Source: Arthrobotrys musiformis
Lineage: Eukaryota > Ascomycota > Orbiliomycetes > Orbiliales > Orbiliaceae
Reading direction: 5' to 3'
Assembly (NCBI GenBank): GCA_036971715.1
Contig: JAVHJL010000003.1
Coordinates: 1,116,001 to 1,180,000 of the forward strand
Length of the DNA: 64,000 nt
The notes below the pieces were generated by a model. The model was not told where the DNA came from and ran no database searches. It saw only the letters and a program-made list of their open reading frames with translations. The first letter of the stretch is position 1. Every line of letters starts with the position of its first letter. Below are positions 21,493 through 32,476 of this stretch, one piece after another. The position numbers and the translations under genes were made by a program.

Positions 21493-23325
21493 ATTATAAT
21501 ACCTGAGAAAAATTAACGGGTGAAAAAGTACACGGCGGTTTTGACGACGAAGGAGGGCGGAAGACGTTGAATAGGAAGGATTGAATAAAGGGGGGGTTAT
21601 TCTATAAAACCCGTTATTTCTCTTGACGAAGAGTTCATTCTTCCCCAGTTTTTTTTCCCCCTCTTCCCTTTTGCTGTCAAAATCGAAAGCTTGCTACATG
21701 TGATAACACTGGACGGTACAAAAACTCCTTTTTCCTTGACTACTCTTTTTGGCCTTCTTTTTTCAACTTTCTTTTTTTGGAACACATACCCATTGTCGTT
21801 TATCTGCGCCTTTTTCCTTTTTTTTTTAGCTATTATATGGCTTTTTTTTGTGTAACCGTATGGACGAAAATCTGACATTCTCTCACTTTTTTTTTAATTT
21901 TGGCTTTGATTTGATCGGAGGGGGTATATATCCCTCATTGTGAATTTTTTTTCGCCCACTAAGAATTTATATGCAGATGTAGATGCAGGCGTGAGACATG
22001 TCAACGTGCATGGCCCTTTCGCGGTGGGGAAATTTAAAGGCGGATTTCGAGGCTAGGGAAAGGCCAAGCTGGCATTTAAATTTTTATATCGATAGCCTTA
22101 TTTTGAGCTTACGATTGGGAGAGATGTATTGGTCTGGAGCGGTGGTGGTGTTGACCCCGCCTGTTACTGCGGAGGGGCTGACTGTCGGGGGATAGTTAAG
22201 TAACTCATGCGGGAGGACAAACGCGGCAGCTGGGTAAGTGGTTTTTGTTACAAGTTTTTTGCGTAATGGTTCGATTATACGGGTGGTCGAGTTTCGTCCG
22301 TTGTGGAAGTATTTGTGCTAAGCAACTTCAGCGGGAACCTTTTTTTTGTTTTTCGGGATGGGTTTGAAAGACTTGTGGGGAGGTATTATAGATTGGTTTA
22401 GCTGTACGGTAACCTCTCAATGTTCTAGATCTTATTGAAGATATGCTATTTGATGTTTTCACGTTTAGCTAGCTAGCTGGGTATGCAAAAATGTTTAAAC
22501 TTAAATTCATCACTCTGCGAGGAGGTATACTTTTTCATAAATTTATTAGTCTATTTCTTAATCAACATGGTATCAATCCCTTCCAGCTGTCATTCCAGAC
22601 AGCTAGCAGAAAAGCCCGTGCACCAGAGTTGGCCATGGGAACTATACCATCCCCGGAGCAAAGGAGGCGCGCGGTAGCTTTCGCTGCAGCTAAACCCTTC
22701 TTGCATGATGCACCATCTCATCCTTTTCTATTCCGCCTTTTTTAATCTTTTAAAGAAAATTCGTGAATGGATCGTATGGGAAGGATTTATACTTCCGTAT
22801 TTTGTTTGTGGGTAATAAGAGGGAGGGGGTACATGATGGGGTATCATAAATTAAACCTTAAAAAAAAAAAATCAAAGATCTTGAGGATGGCCTTATTTCC
22901 CTTCCTTTCCGCCGATTAACTCTTCCAGATGGGTAAGAATTTAGTATCAAAATCCATCAATTCAAAGAATTTTGAAGGCTTGAACGATAAAAGGGAAAGA
23001 GTAAAAGGGCAAAAAGAAAAAAGTAATAAGACCCGTCAGCTCAAAATCCAAAAAAAAGAGAAACTCCCACCAAAAGACAGTTTAAAAAAAGACGCTTTTA
23101 GCCCCCCCAATTCCACTCGCTCTATTGTCGTAAACTCTTCTCTTTTTTCGGGTAAGTTGGAAAAGAGAAGGGGAGGTATATATATACTGGCGATTTAAAG
23201 AAAAGGGTATCTAGGTTGAAAAACAAAAAGAGAAAAAAGGTCCGTCTACCTCCCCTAGCTCTTTTGGACACACAAAAAAGGGTTGGGTATGTATGACTCT
23301 TCGATAATAGGGAAAACCTATCGAT
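21493..23325. other. Intergenic between convergent Yop1 and Atg101
   Basis: About 1.8 kb of AT-rich DNA with poly-T and poly-A tracts (for example near 21890 and 22860). Short frames at 22483-22745 and 22929-23198 show biased low-complexity products and no family resemblance. No gene is called. Confidence 0.55.
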
Positions 23326-24296
23326 CTATGTCGAGAAGAACCTGCCGCCCCAGTTATCTCCTTTCTGGGGGACAAAGATCTTGTACGGGAACGGATTGTA
23401 ATCGCTCGTTGTTATCGGGGGGATGTGGTCTTTATTGTTGTTTACTATATCGATGATTTTGAGGATCGTGAGTTGGAGGGCGGATTCCATATCCTTTCGG
23501 GCTTGGGTGCGTTCTGTATTCTATTAGCACCATTCTTCTGTATTACGGGTACTCCTATCTTTCTTCATGGGAGGTGGAAGAGACGTACGAGACTCAGTCC
23601 GAGGATACAGCAGGGTAATGTCCAGCAGCCATTGCTCCCAGCAAACCTCCTCGTCCTTTGTGCTGAACCACGCTTTACGCTTTTGTTTCTTCTCGAAGAA
23701 CTGGACGGCTATCTGGGTTTTCGCAGAGGAGGCGCCAGGGGTGGATTCGACGGAGCGGATCATGGAAGAAGTGCGATTTTCTATCAAGGCATCGAGTTCG
23801 GAGTCATCGACTGACGGCTGTGGAAAACCAATTTTGAGGACTTCTCATTAGAATTGTTTTTATGTCCATATTTTCTTTTTTTGGTATGGTGTGGTATTTA
23901 CCAATGTGAGGTCCAGGAGGTCCCTTGTTTTCGGCCGTATCGAAGGGAACAGACGGTGGAAAAAGATGGCAGCGAGGATGGCTGTATGATGAAAATATTA
24001 GTCAGACTGCTTCTTTTCCTGTTGTTTGATTTTGCCATATTGGCTCCCGTTTATCGATAGCCATCGGTGGCCTCCGACGTATTCGATCAAGACAAGTATT
24101 TTTTTTCTTGAGTAAATTTTATGATTCGGTTGAGCTACCATGAAAATTACAGGGATGACAAAAGCGCAAAATGGGAGTGGATGGAGAGGGAAAAAGGGAA
24201 AGAAAACTCTTCGAAAAACGACGGACCTTTTACGACGTCTTTGGCGAAAGTAGGCTCGACTACGGCGTCGAGGACGAATTCAGGCGGTCGGTTCAT
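23326..24296 (-). CDS. ATG101: Autophagy-related protein Atg101, 188 aa
   Basis: Four exons: 24296-24227, 23981-23902, 23817-23589 and 23513-23326, all phases closing. The protein begins MNRPPEFVLDAVVEPTFAKD and continues AILAAIFFHRLFPSIRPKTR, then SSAKTQIAVQFFEKKQKRK, the family hallmark EEVCWEQWLLDITLLYPRTE, and NNNKDHIPPITTSDYNPFPY. Atg101 is a HORMA-fold partner of Atg13 in the Atg1/ULK kinase complex that starts autophagosome formation. It occurs in filamentous fungi, fission yeast and animals but not in budding yeast. Exon 3/4 was joined at ..RTES-Q-RTQARK (donor GTACGT, acceptor ATACAG). A shorter 68-base intron fails in frame. Confidence 0.92.
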
Positions 24297-25437
24297 GGTG
24301 GATTGGGTGTCAAAAAGAGAGAGAGGTAGGTCGATGGAGAGGAATAGGAGGAGAGAAGGAGGAGAGGGAGGAGGGAGCGAGGGAGGAGTGGTTTATGTTG
24401 AATTAGCAGACAGAGACAGGCAGAGGAGTGGCGGGGTGGGTGGGAGAGCTCTGGCGATTTCGGCGACTGGACCTGGACGGGATGTTGGATACGGTGATGG
24501 CGACCACAGGTAGCAGGAAGCTGACGATGAAGCGATGACTCCGGTGAACTTGAGGCCGATGAAGATGATGATGTTCTCTTGAAGTATACCCGGGTAGGAG
24601 GAAGTAGCAGTAGAATCAATCAGAGTGGTTCGATGGCGGGGAAGTTTGAGTGGTTGACTTTGAGTTGGTTGGATTCAGTCACAACAGCCGGTTCTATGCG
24701 GCACTAACATCACCTCTTATACCTCTCCCTCCTATATATATTACAGTTTCTGTGAGAATATGATCAGAAAATAGGGGGGTAGGAGAGGCATTCCGCCTGA
24801 AATTATACATCTCGAATCTGGCATGCAGCTGGGTATGAACCAGCCTTTTGCGGCCTCGCGTCGGACTCCGCGCTGCTGGTCCCTGCAAATGACATTATCA
24901 CATCGGGCCAACTGACCAGAAGGAAACACACGCGGCCCGGTCACATATCCACGACATTTACATACATATACCTAAGTACTTAAGTACTTATATATATCGT
25001 ATAGGTGGATAGGTATACTGTATACTGTATACAGTGGAGAGTATGCTCGGTGGTATGTAAGTATGTAGAATGTATGTATACCCTGGACCCCTCACCCCGG
25101 GAAGCTTCCCCGGAGTGGTACTTGTTACTCCCCTGTCCCCTGTTTCTCTCAAATAAGTGTTGCCAAGATCCCGGGTCTCTGGTAATGTGTTGTTCCCTGC
25201 GTTGCTGTTTGTTGTTTTGATATCCGACGGTCGAAATGTGTTGTTGTGTTGCGTCGGCTGAAAAACGTCGTCGATTCGAGCATTCGGTCGGCCGCACGTG
25301 CTATCCAATTCAATTCCCCACGCTCGCTCTGTTCCACTAATTGTAACCAATCTTAGAGAACGCGACCTCCCTTCTTCTCCCTCCTTTTCCCTCCTCCTCC
25401 ACCCCCCCGTTCCATTCCATCGCCACAGACCATCGAA
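24297..25437. other. Divergent promoter region between Atg101 and Pex3
   Basis: No coding potential is supported. It contains AAGTACTTAAGTACTTA at about 24975-24990, repeated GTATACTGTATACTGTATAC at 25013-25032, and a CT-rich tract (25365-25410) just before the Pex3 start. Confidence 0.55.
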
Positions 25438-27186
25438 ATGCTCAAGCAGACGCGCACCTTCTTCCGCAAGAACCGCACAAACCTCGCCATCGGTGCCGGT
25501 ATCGTCGGCTCCATCTACCTCGGCGCCAACTATGTTCTCTCCAAACTCACCGATGCCAAGAACCGCATGGCCACGGACCGTATAGCGAAGGAGAAGTGCG
25601 TCCATCCTCTCCCTCAATCGATATACCTATACACCTGTATCTTTATGGATATATAGGTATATTGATAGGTCGATAGATAGATAGAAGTGTTAATGTGTGT
25701 GTGTGTGTGCAGCCTGCGCCGTCGCTTCGAGCAGAACCAGGAAGACTGCTCCTTCACCGTCCTCGCCCTCCTCCCCACCGCCACCGAACGCATCCTCGAA
25801 CTGCTCCCCGTCGAGCAGATCACCCACCAACTACAAGAGAAGAAGGCTGCCCGCCTGGCAAAGAGCGGTGCGCCTTCCGAGGTCTCCTTCGGCGCTCTAT
25901 CCATCAAGGACGACGACGGCGTATCCGTCAAATCCCTAAAGTCGGAACCGGCCCCACAGACCGGGACAGGAGAGCCGAGGCCCAAGAAAACAAAGGCCCA
26001 GCTGTGGAATGAGCTCAAGATTACCTGTAGGCTCCACAATTACAATTTACCAATATCAAAAGAATCTTTTACTAATGGGAATATAGCTATAACCCGCGCC
26101 TACACTTTAATATACACCCTTGCCCTCCTCTGCTTCCTCACTCGCATCCAGCTCAACCTCCTCGGCCGTCGGAACTACCTCTCCTCGGTCATCTCCCTCG
26201 CCGAGAGGGACAACGAGTCTCCAATCTCCCTCGAGAACAACGAGAACAACCCTCAATTATCACAAGAAGACTACGATGTCAATAGAAAGTACCTTACATT
26301 CAGCTGGTGGCTATTACACCGAGGATGGAGGAAGCTTCTATCAATTGTCGAGGTCTCCGTCAAGCAGGTGTTCGGACCGTACGTTTTCCCACTCCCATAT
26401 CAAATCTTTATCGCCATACTAAGTATTATAAATAGATTGAACCCTCGCGACGACATCTCAATGTCCCAGCTCCGAGACCTCACCCTTCAGATCCGTAAGA
26501 CAGTCGAAGGCGACGGCGAATTCTCGTATGCTCACCCCTTCCTTCCAAACCCCAACATACAATTTTTTTTTTGTTTAAAAAAAAGGTGCGCCGAACTAAC
26601 TACCTAGTGCAAGAACCAGTTGGCTCCCCTTCCTCCTGCCCCCGAACGGCGACGAAGACCTGGTCCTCCGCGAGGCCGGCGTGATCCCCGAGCACACAAC
26701 CCCAGACCCCACGGGAACCGCCCAGACATCTGCATTCGCATCATCCGCCCCTCTCCGTCGTCTTCTGGACGAGACATCCGATCTAATCGACTCCCCTCCT
26801 GGACGAGACGTGCTCAGCCAATTATTCGATGCCGCTTTCAACATCTTACTCGAAGAGAAACTGGCCGAACAGGCATTCAAGGTCGTCGCCATGCCGATGC
26901 CAGGTGGTATCGATCGCGAAGGAAGGATTCAAGAAATCTACGAAGTGCCTCCAGATGCCAAGACGAAGGTTGCAAATGTACTTGCTGTTGTGACCAGACA
27001 GGCGCATTTGATCGGGAATGGAATCCCCAATGAGTATTTGAAGGTAAATCCCCTTTTATATAAAACTAAATAGTGGCGCATGGCTAATAGGTAATACAGG
27101 CAATGGAAAAAGTGCAAGACCTAACAGGTTTCAGCGCCATCATCTACTCCAATTTCGATCTATCGAAGGCATCGCCGACGGATTAG
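25438..27186 (+). CDS. PEX3: Peroxisomal biogenesis factor 3 (Pex3), 458 aa
   Basis: Six exons: 25438-25595, 25713-26026, 26087-26378, 26436-26525, 26608-27043 and 27100-27186. Phases close to 458 aa. The N-terminus MLKQTRTFFRKNR is a basic peroxisome/ER signal followed by one membrane segment (about residues 14-36, NLAIGAGIVGSIYLGANYVL). Conserved stretches include CSFTVLALLPTATERILELL, LWNELKITSITRAYTLIYTL (formed across the exon 2/3 junction) and NYLSSVISLAER. The C-terminal helical domain follows with RRLLDETSDLIDSPPGRDVL, ending ..GFSAIIYSNFDL. Pex3 is the peroxisomal membrane receptor for Pex19, which delivers membrane proteins, and also anchors inheritance and pexophagy factors. The intron before exon 3 stays open in frame and could be mistaken for coding sequence. 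Confidence 0.95.
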
Positions 27187-28038
27187 GGGTCCGGGAGCGA
27201 TGATTTGATAGCATGGCTTTACTTGCTGCAACAAAAACGTTGGTCACAACGTTATTGGTGGCTTCGGTGATATATATTTCCCCCACTTTTGGGGGGGTGT
27301 AAAGTGGTGGTAATGATGAGTAACGAATACAGAGCATAGCTTTTAGCGATTGCTTTTTTTTCTTCAATTTTTTTTGGTTATTTGGGGGTTTTTAGTTGAT
27401 ACTAAACTACCATTTTTCTTTTGCATATTTATGGGTTAACTGGGTATGAGATGGGCGTGTATTTGTTTAATTCGATTGTGTATTTCTATGTTCATTGTTA
27501 CCTGGGTTTTTTTACCCCGTAGAAGGGATTTGTTTTTTACCTACTTATACTAGATGGGCTATGGAAATTAGCGTGTCGCTGTACTCCCTTCTCTTACAAT
27601 TACTTAAGTACCTAAGTACCTACCTATGACCAGAACCGGCTTCGAGACTATGAAGAGACGAGTCGAGCCTACGTGAAAGATCTATGGAGAATGGTAAAAC
27701 ATGCAGAACAGGTGAATTTGGGCATCTAATATAACACTTTGCGAACGTAAAAAGGCGGGTGTATACTATTGTTACAGGACAAAAAACGGAAGACTGAACG
27801 GAAGAAGATGGAAAAGAAAAGGAAACAACAACCCTAGCCATACAGCATAGATTTTTTCTCAACCGGAAGATTAAAGGAAAAAAAGAAACGAGGACTCCCA
27901 TCCCATACATTAACAAAACCCACACTCAAACGGAAAGCATACTAACAACGTTCTGACCTTTTTTCCCCACAATGGAAGCTGTGTGTCGGGTGAAAAAAAG
28001 TCGTGAATTCACAGGAAGATTATTAGGGGGTTTTTTGT
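27187..28038. other. 3' intergenic region between convergent Pex3 and Cbf5
   Basis: About 850 bases, AT-rich, with no conserved frame. It holds ACTTAAGTACCTAAGTACC at about 27601-27619, one of several such motifs in the window. Confidence 0.55.
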
Positions 28039-29733
28039 TTACTCCTCGTCTTTATCGCCCTTCTTCTCCTTTTTGGCTTTCTTTTCTTCTTTCTTTTGTT
28101 TCTTTAGTCGTCTTCTTTCTTGCTTTTCTTCCTCGGTTTCTTCTACTTCTGCTGACTTGCGCTTCTTTTCTTTCTTTTCCTCTTTTGTGGCGGGCGTGGT
28201 CTTCATTTCGACGTCGCCGTCGGCAGCGGGGGCGGCGGCTGGCGTGGCTGGAGCGGCGGCGGCGGCGGTGGAACCCTCTGGCGCGGTGTAGTCGGTGTAT
28301 TTCTCCTTCCACTTCTTGGGTGTAGCTTCGTTCGTTCGGCCAAATTTCTAAAATCCCGTTAACACGATATTTCAACATTGAAGTTATGGAGGGGAGAAAG
28401 AGGGGGGGGGGGGGGTCATACGTCGAGTTTACCATCGGCCTTCAACTTCTTCTTCTCGGTGGCGGTGGGACCCATACCCCATCTCCTGGGGTACAAATCA
28501 CGCTCCATGATACACCTCTTGATCTTTGCGACGACGCCGTGGTCGCATGTTGTCATTTCTACGGTGGACATTTGTGCGATACCGATTGCGATGGCTTCAC
28601 CTTTTGTTGTCATCAGGACTACTTCTTCGTGGACTTCGATGCCGTCCTCTATTTTTTCAATAAATATTAGTATTTACTCGTGCGTGGATTGGGGGGGAAG
28701 GAGAGGACATACCGAATCTCAGAAGACCAGGCAACATCAATTTAGCACCGTAGCAAACCGCATTGACCGCCGAGTCCTTAACCACAATCCTCTTATACCC
28801 CAACAACAAGCTCTCAAGCGGCCTGATGACCCGTCGCAAATAAGTCTCGTCTCGTGTATTCTCATACATCCACTGGGCGTCAAGGACATCGTGAAGGGTA
28901 ACAATGTTGTCGTTCTCGGAGAGAGCACCGGATCTGACTCTTCGGAGTTCCTGCATGTGACCTCCAACACCGAGGAGGAGACCGAGGTGGACGCATAGAG
29001 TACGGATGTAAGTACCGGCCTCGCAGGAGACCCAGAATACAGCCAGATGGCGATCGTTATCGAATTCCAAAAGCTTGGATTCGTAAATCGTCCTAATACG
29101 CAATTGACGCTTGACGGCAGAAATGAGCGGTGGGCGCTGGAACAGCGCACCCGTGAGGGTTTCTAATGCGCGAGCGACGGTGGCTTCCGAGGTGACTTTG
29201 TCGTGGAGACGGAGGACGCAGACGTATTCCTTTCCTGCACCCTGCTGGGATTTCACGAGACGGGTGGCTCGGTCGAGGCAGACGATCAGACAGCCGGTGA
29301 CTTTGGGATCGAGGGTTCCGGAGTGGCCGGTCTTATCGATCTTGAGGATTCGTTTGATCCAGGCTACTACTTCGTGAGAAGAAGGGTTTGAGGGCTTGTC
29401 GAGGTTGATGACACCGCTGGAGACGTAGGATTTCAAATCGCGTTTTAGAGGAGGGCAGCCGCTGGACATTCATGTTAGCTTTCATACATTGAGAATGGAT
29501 ATTGGGGGTACATACACAGGTATCGGGGTGAAATGGCCAGTTCGGACTCGAAGTTTGTCATAGTTCTTGAGGAGAAGGCTGTTGTAGGCAACCAATTAGC
29601 ATCCGACGAGAGAGAAAAGTGCGATTCATCCGAGCGCAAGAACTTACGGCCAGGTACTAGTATCTGTCGTCGGCGAGATATTCTCGGGTTTGATCGCGTA
29701 CTCGTCCTCCTCCTTCTTCCCAACTACCTCCAT
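28039..29733 (-). CDS. CBF5: H/ACA snoRNP pseudouridine synthase Cbf5 (dyskerin), 477 aa
   Basis: Five exons: 29733-29648, 29578-29516, 29461-28713, 28648-28422 and 28347-28039, giving 477 aa (yeast 483). The catalytic TruB domain contains GVINLDKPSNPSSHEVVAWI and the active-site loop KTGHSGTLDPKVTG, with catalytic Asp at about residue 101. It also holds LTGALFQRPPLISAVKRQLR and CEAGTYIRTLCVHLG. The PUA domain follows (around 255-345, with GEAIAIGIAQMSTVEM and RDLYPRRWGMGPTA). The tail is rich in Lys/Glu (KKEKKGDKDEE), as in yeast Cbf5. The enzyme makes pseudouridines in rRNA and snRNA guided by H/ACA RNAs, in the nucleolus, and stabilises those RNAs. Exons 2 and 3 join at ..TPIP-V-GCPPLKRD using donor GTATGT. 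Confidence 0.95.
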
Positions 29734-30208
29734 TTTGTCGGTCATTCGTAATGTATTCTAAAGGGAATGTGTCGTAGACTTGGTCGATGGATAGATGAAT
29801 AGAGTGAATGTATTATTCGTCGCCCAATTGAGCGATGGTCGTTGATGTCGGAATGGGTGGTGGTTGTTGGTTGGACTGTGTCGATGGTTGTTGGAGAGAG
29901 AGAAAGATGTCGGGGTGGAACTTGGGCACCTTTAAAAAAAAAATTCAGATCTTTAAAAAAGTCGAAGGATGAGGTTAAGCGAAAAAAAATTGCCCACTGT
30001 GGATTTTGGCAAGGGTTTGCGCTGCGCCACAGGTCACAATCCAACGCGTTCAACACAAGTCGCTGTGGCGCAGTATCTGATCTCCTAAGGGAATACTATA
30101 ATATGACTCTATATACAATAACAGTCTCTAAAACCTATCTATGTACAATCTATTTCTGTATTTATTCTGATGTAGCAAATGAAAAAGGAAAGGAAAGAAA
30201 AAGGAATT
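29734..30208. other. Intergenic, Cbf5 promoter
   Basis: 475 bases with no supportable gene. A tract of tandem TGGTTGTTGGTTGG type lies near 29860-29900. Confidence 0.5.
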
Positions 30209-32476
30209 TCACAAAACAGTCATGTCGGTGTACAGATAATACATCTTCGAGTAACAGTCCATCGCATAATGGACATCCGTACTCGAACTATTCGCCGTCA
30301 CCGCCATTCCAATACTCGGTGCCTGGCAGATACAAGAGCCATCGGCCGTACTCCACCTATAGCTGTTGAACACAGGATAAACATGGCACCACTTCCCGCA
30401 CTCATCTGCAGTAGCCACACTGTAGACTTTGTAAGTATTGACGCTAGCCGCGCTATTATAGTTTCCTTTAATACCGCAATACTTCGTCTTTTGGTCAGCG
30501 GTAAACCTGGTGTTTCTGAAAGTGGGGCTGAGGGTTTTGGATAGATCGCATTTAGCGTCGTACCAAAACGTGAGCGACGTGGGGTCGTAAGTTAGGTAAC
30601 CGGCTGCGAACATGTCTTTATTCCAGGTTTGGCAACGTTGGGTGGATGGTTGCCATTCGTAGGTTAGACAGCCCGATTGCGATTTACAGTAGTTCGCGCA
30701 GGTGGTGATGTCGTCTATGTCGTCCAATCCGCTGTCTGCGAAGGCGTCTTCGTACCAGAGGTATCCCTTCATGCCGCACTTGGGGTTTTCGAAACTGTAT
30801 TTGTATGACAAATTTGTGTCTTTGCCCTTATTGAAGATTATTGCTAGAGAAATAGAACCGTCGTCGAGAGTTGTCATGTTGCTGGTTTGTAGAATTGAAG
30901 TAGTGGTTGCGACGGAGTAGATTGCACAATTAAACCAAGTCTGTTGAGCCCAGACGGCGAATGAGCTGCAGGAAGCATCTGAGGAACAGTGTTTCGCGCA
31001 GGAGACCTGTGGGTTTTGGGAGTTCATATTTGTGTCCTGGACCCAGTAGTTTAGGATGTTCTGAGAAGGGATGGCGTTTACGGCGCCTGTCACAAACGAG
31101 AAACCGGCGATACCGGTGGCCGTTGCAGCGTATGTCACTGTTGTTACGCCGGTGGGGGCTGCTTGGGTTGAAAGCCCGCTAGCTGTTTGAGTGGATGAAG
31201 ATTTACCGGGTTTACTGGAAGTAGTAGATGGGGTAGTGGAAGAAACCTTTCCAGTAGTTGATGAAGCTTTCGCTGTAGGGGATGAAGCGTTTCCGGTGGA
31301 TGAAACCTTCTTAGCCAAAGTGGCGGCCGTGGGAGCAGTCAAATCAGTTCCAGCAGAAGATGTAGATGAAGCCGCCCCATTGCTAGACGAAGTAGCTGCA
31401 GATGAAGTCTTTGTCTTTGTCTTCCCAGTGTGGGTGGATGACGTACTTCCAGTATAGGATGAAGCATTCTCGGTGGAAGAAGCCTTCTTAGCCAAAGTAG
31501 TGGGGGTAGCAGACAAATCAGTCCCAGAGGAAGATGCTGATGAACTCATTCCAGTGCTGGACGAAGCGACTGCAGACGAAGTCTTCGTTTTTGTCTTCCC
31601 AGTGTGAGTGGAGCTCGAGGACGATGCACTTTCACCTGTAGAAGCCGACGAGGCATTCCCACTTGAAGATGTAGAGGAAGACGCAGATCCGCTTGAGGAG
31701 GTAGAGGGAGTCTTCAAAGTAGTAGATGAAGATCCGGACTGAGCATCAGTCGTTGAAGAAGACTTCGAGGTCTTGGACTTCGAAGCAGAAGTCGAGTCGG
31801 ACTTAATGTTGATTGCAGCCGCAGTACTGGACGTACCACCACTGGTACTAGCTGAAGTAGCACCCTTGACCGAAGTCGAAGTTGAGGTAGTAGTACCCTT
31901 TGCAGAAGCGGAAGCTGAAGTAGCACCCTTTGCGGAGGCAGAAACTGAAGTAGTACTACCCTTCGCAGAAGAGGTTGAGGTAGTCCCCTTAACAGAGGCC
32001 GAAGTAGTGCCCTTAACCGAAGAAATAGTAGAACCCTTAACACTCGACGTAGTCGAAGCACTCGCCGTCAAGGTAAAATTATACCCATAGGCTCTATAAA
32101 TCTCATCCCCATCTTCCTGGTATTCCTCAGTCACATCATCCATATCACTAATGGCAGTTTCCCACCATCCACACCACCATTCATTACTCCCCTTCTGGCC
32201 AACATCCTGGTAGACCGCAAAGAATTGTGCTCCAGTATTAGGGGCATCGGCTGTGCTCGCGCATTCTTTGGCGACCACGGAGGGTTTACCTGCGACTTCG
32301 ATGGTGGTATAATCAATACAATCATCGAAGTCTGGGACCCTGTTGACGTTAGAGTAGACAAGAGTGTAAGACGGACTTGTGGCACGTCTTAGATGAAGGT
32401 GACGGTGGGGTTTCGCCGCCGCGGCGAGCGAGAGGAGGGCGGTGCCCGCGGCGAAGGAGAAGGTCCAGCTCACCAT
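30209..32476 (-). CDS. Large secreted Ser/Thr-rich protein with PAN/apple-like repeats, 755 aa
   Basis: Single exon. The ATG at 32476 is preferred over an upstream non-ATG extension because it begins a clear signal peptide (MVSWTFSFAAGTALLSLAAA), followed by a basic RHLHLRR stretch that a Kex2-type protease could cut. Residues about 30-140 form an N-terminal Cys/Trp-containing domain. Residues about 140-440 are a Ser/Thr/Ala/Lys linker. It has VKG/AKG-ended units of about 10 residues and then two copies of a roughly 55-residue unit beginning HTGKTKTKTSSA. The C-terminal third has three Cys-rich modules with CAKHCSSDASCSSF, CANYCKSQSGCLTYEWQ and CGKWCHVYPVFNSYRW, spaced like PAN/apple or WSC-type carbohydrate- or protein-binding modules. 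Cell-surface adhesion is a plausible role but is inferred. Confidence 0.85.
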   Translation of the reverse strand: MVSWTFSFAAGTALLSLAAAAKPHRHLHLRRATSPSYTLVYSNVNRVPDFDDCIDYTTIEVAGKPSVVAKECASTADAPNTGAQFFAVYQDVGQKGSNEWWCGWWETAISDMDDVTEEYQEDGDEIYRAYGYNFTLTASASTTSSVKGSTISSVKGTTSASVKGTTSTSSAKGSTTSVSASAKGATSASASAKGTTTSTSTSVKGATSASTSGGTSSTAAAINIKSDSTSASKSKTSKSSSTTDAQSGSSSTTLKTPSTSSSGSASSSTSSSGNASSASTGESASSSSSTHTGKTKTKTSSAVASSSTGMSSSASSSGTDLSATPTTLAKKASSTENASSYTGSTSSTHTGKTKTKTSSAATSSSNGAASSTSSAGTDLTAPTAATLAKKVSSTGNASSPTAKASSTTGKVSSTTPSTTSSKPGKSSSTQTASGLSTQAAPTGVTTVTYAATATGIAGFSFVTGAVNAIPSQNILNYWVQDTNMNSQNPQVSCAKHCSSDASCSSFAVWAQQTWFNCAIYSVATTTSILQTSNMTTLDDGSISLAIIFNKGKDTNLSYKYSFENPKCGMKGYLWYEDAFADSGLDDIDDITTCANYCKSQSGCLTYEWQPSTQRCQTWNKDMFAAGYLTYDPTSLTFWYDAKCDLSKTLSPTFRNTRFTADQKTKYCGIKGNYNSAASVNTYKVYSVATADECGKWCHVYPVFNSYRWSTADGSCICQAPSIGMAVTANSSSTDVHYAMDCYSKMYYLYTDMTVL

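Noticed and set aside
22929..23198. Lys-rich 89-codon frame
   Set aside because: A-rich 3' region DNA explains the Lys content, and there are no homologous features.
26027..26086. Read-through of the Pex3 intron as coding sequence
   Set aside because: The frame happens to stay open, but splicing at T-GTAGGC / ATATAG restores the conserved KITSITRAYTLIYTL stretch.
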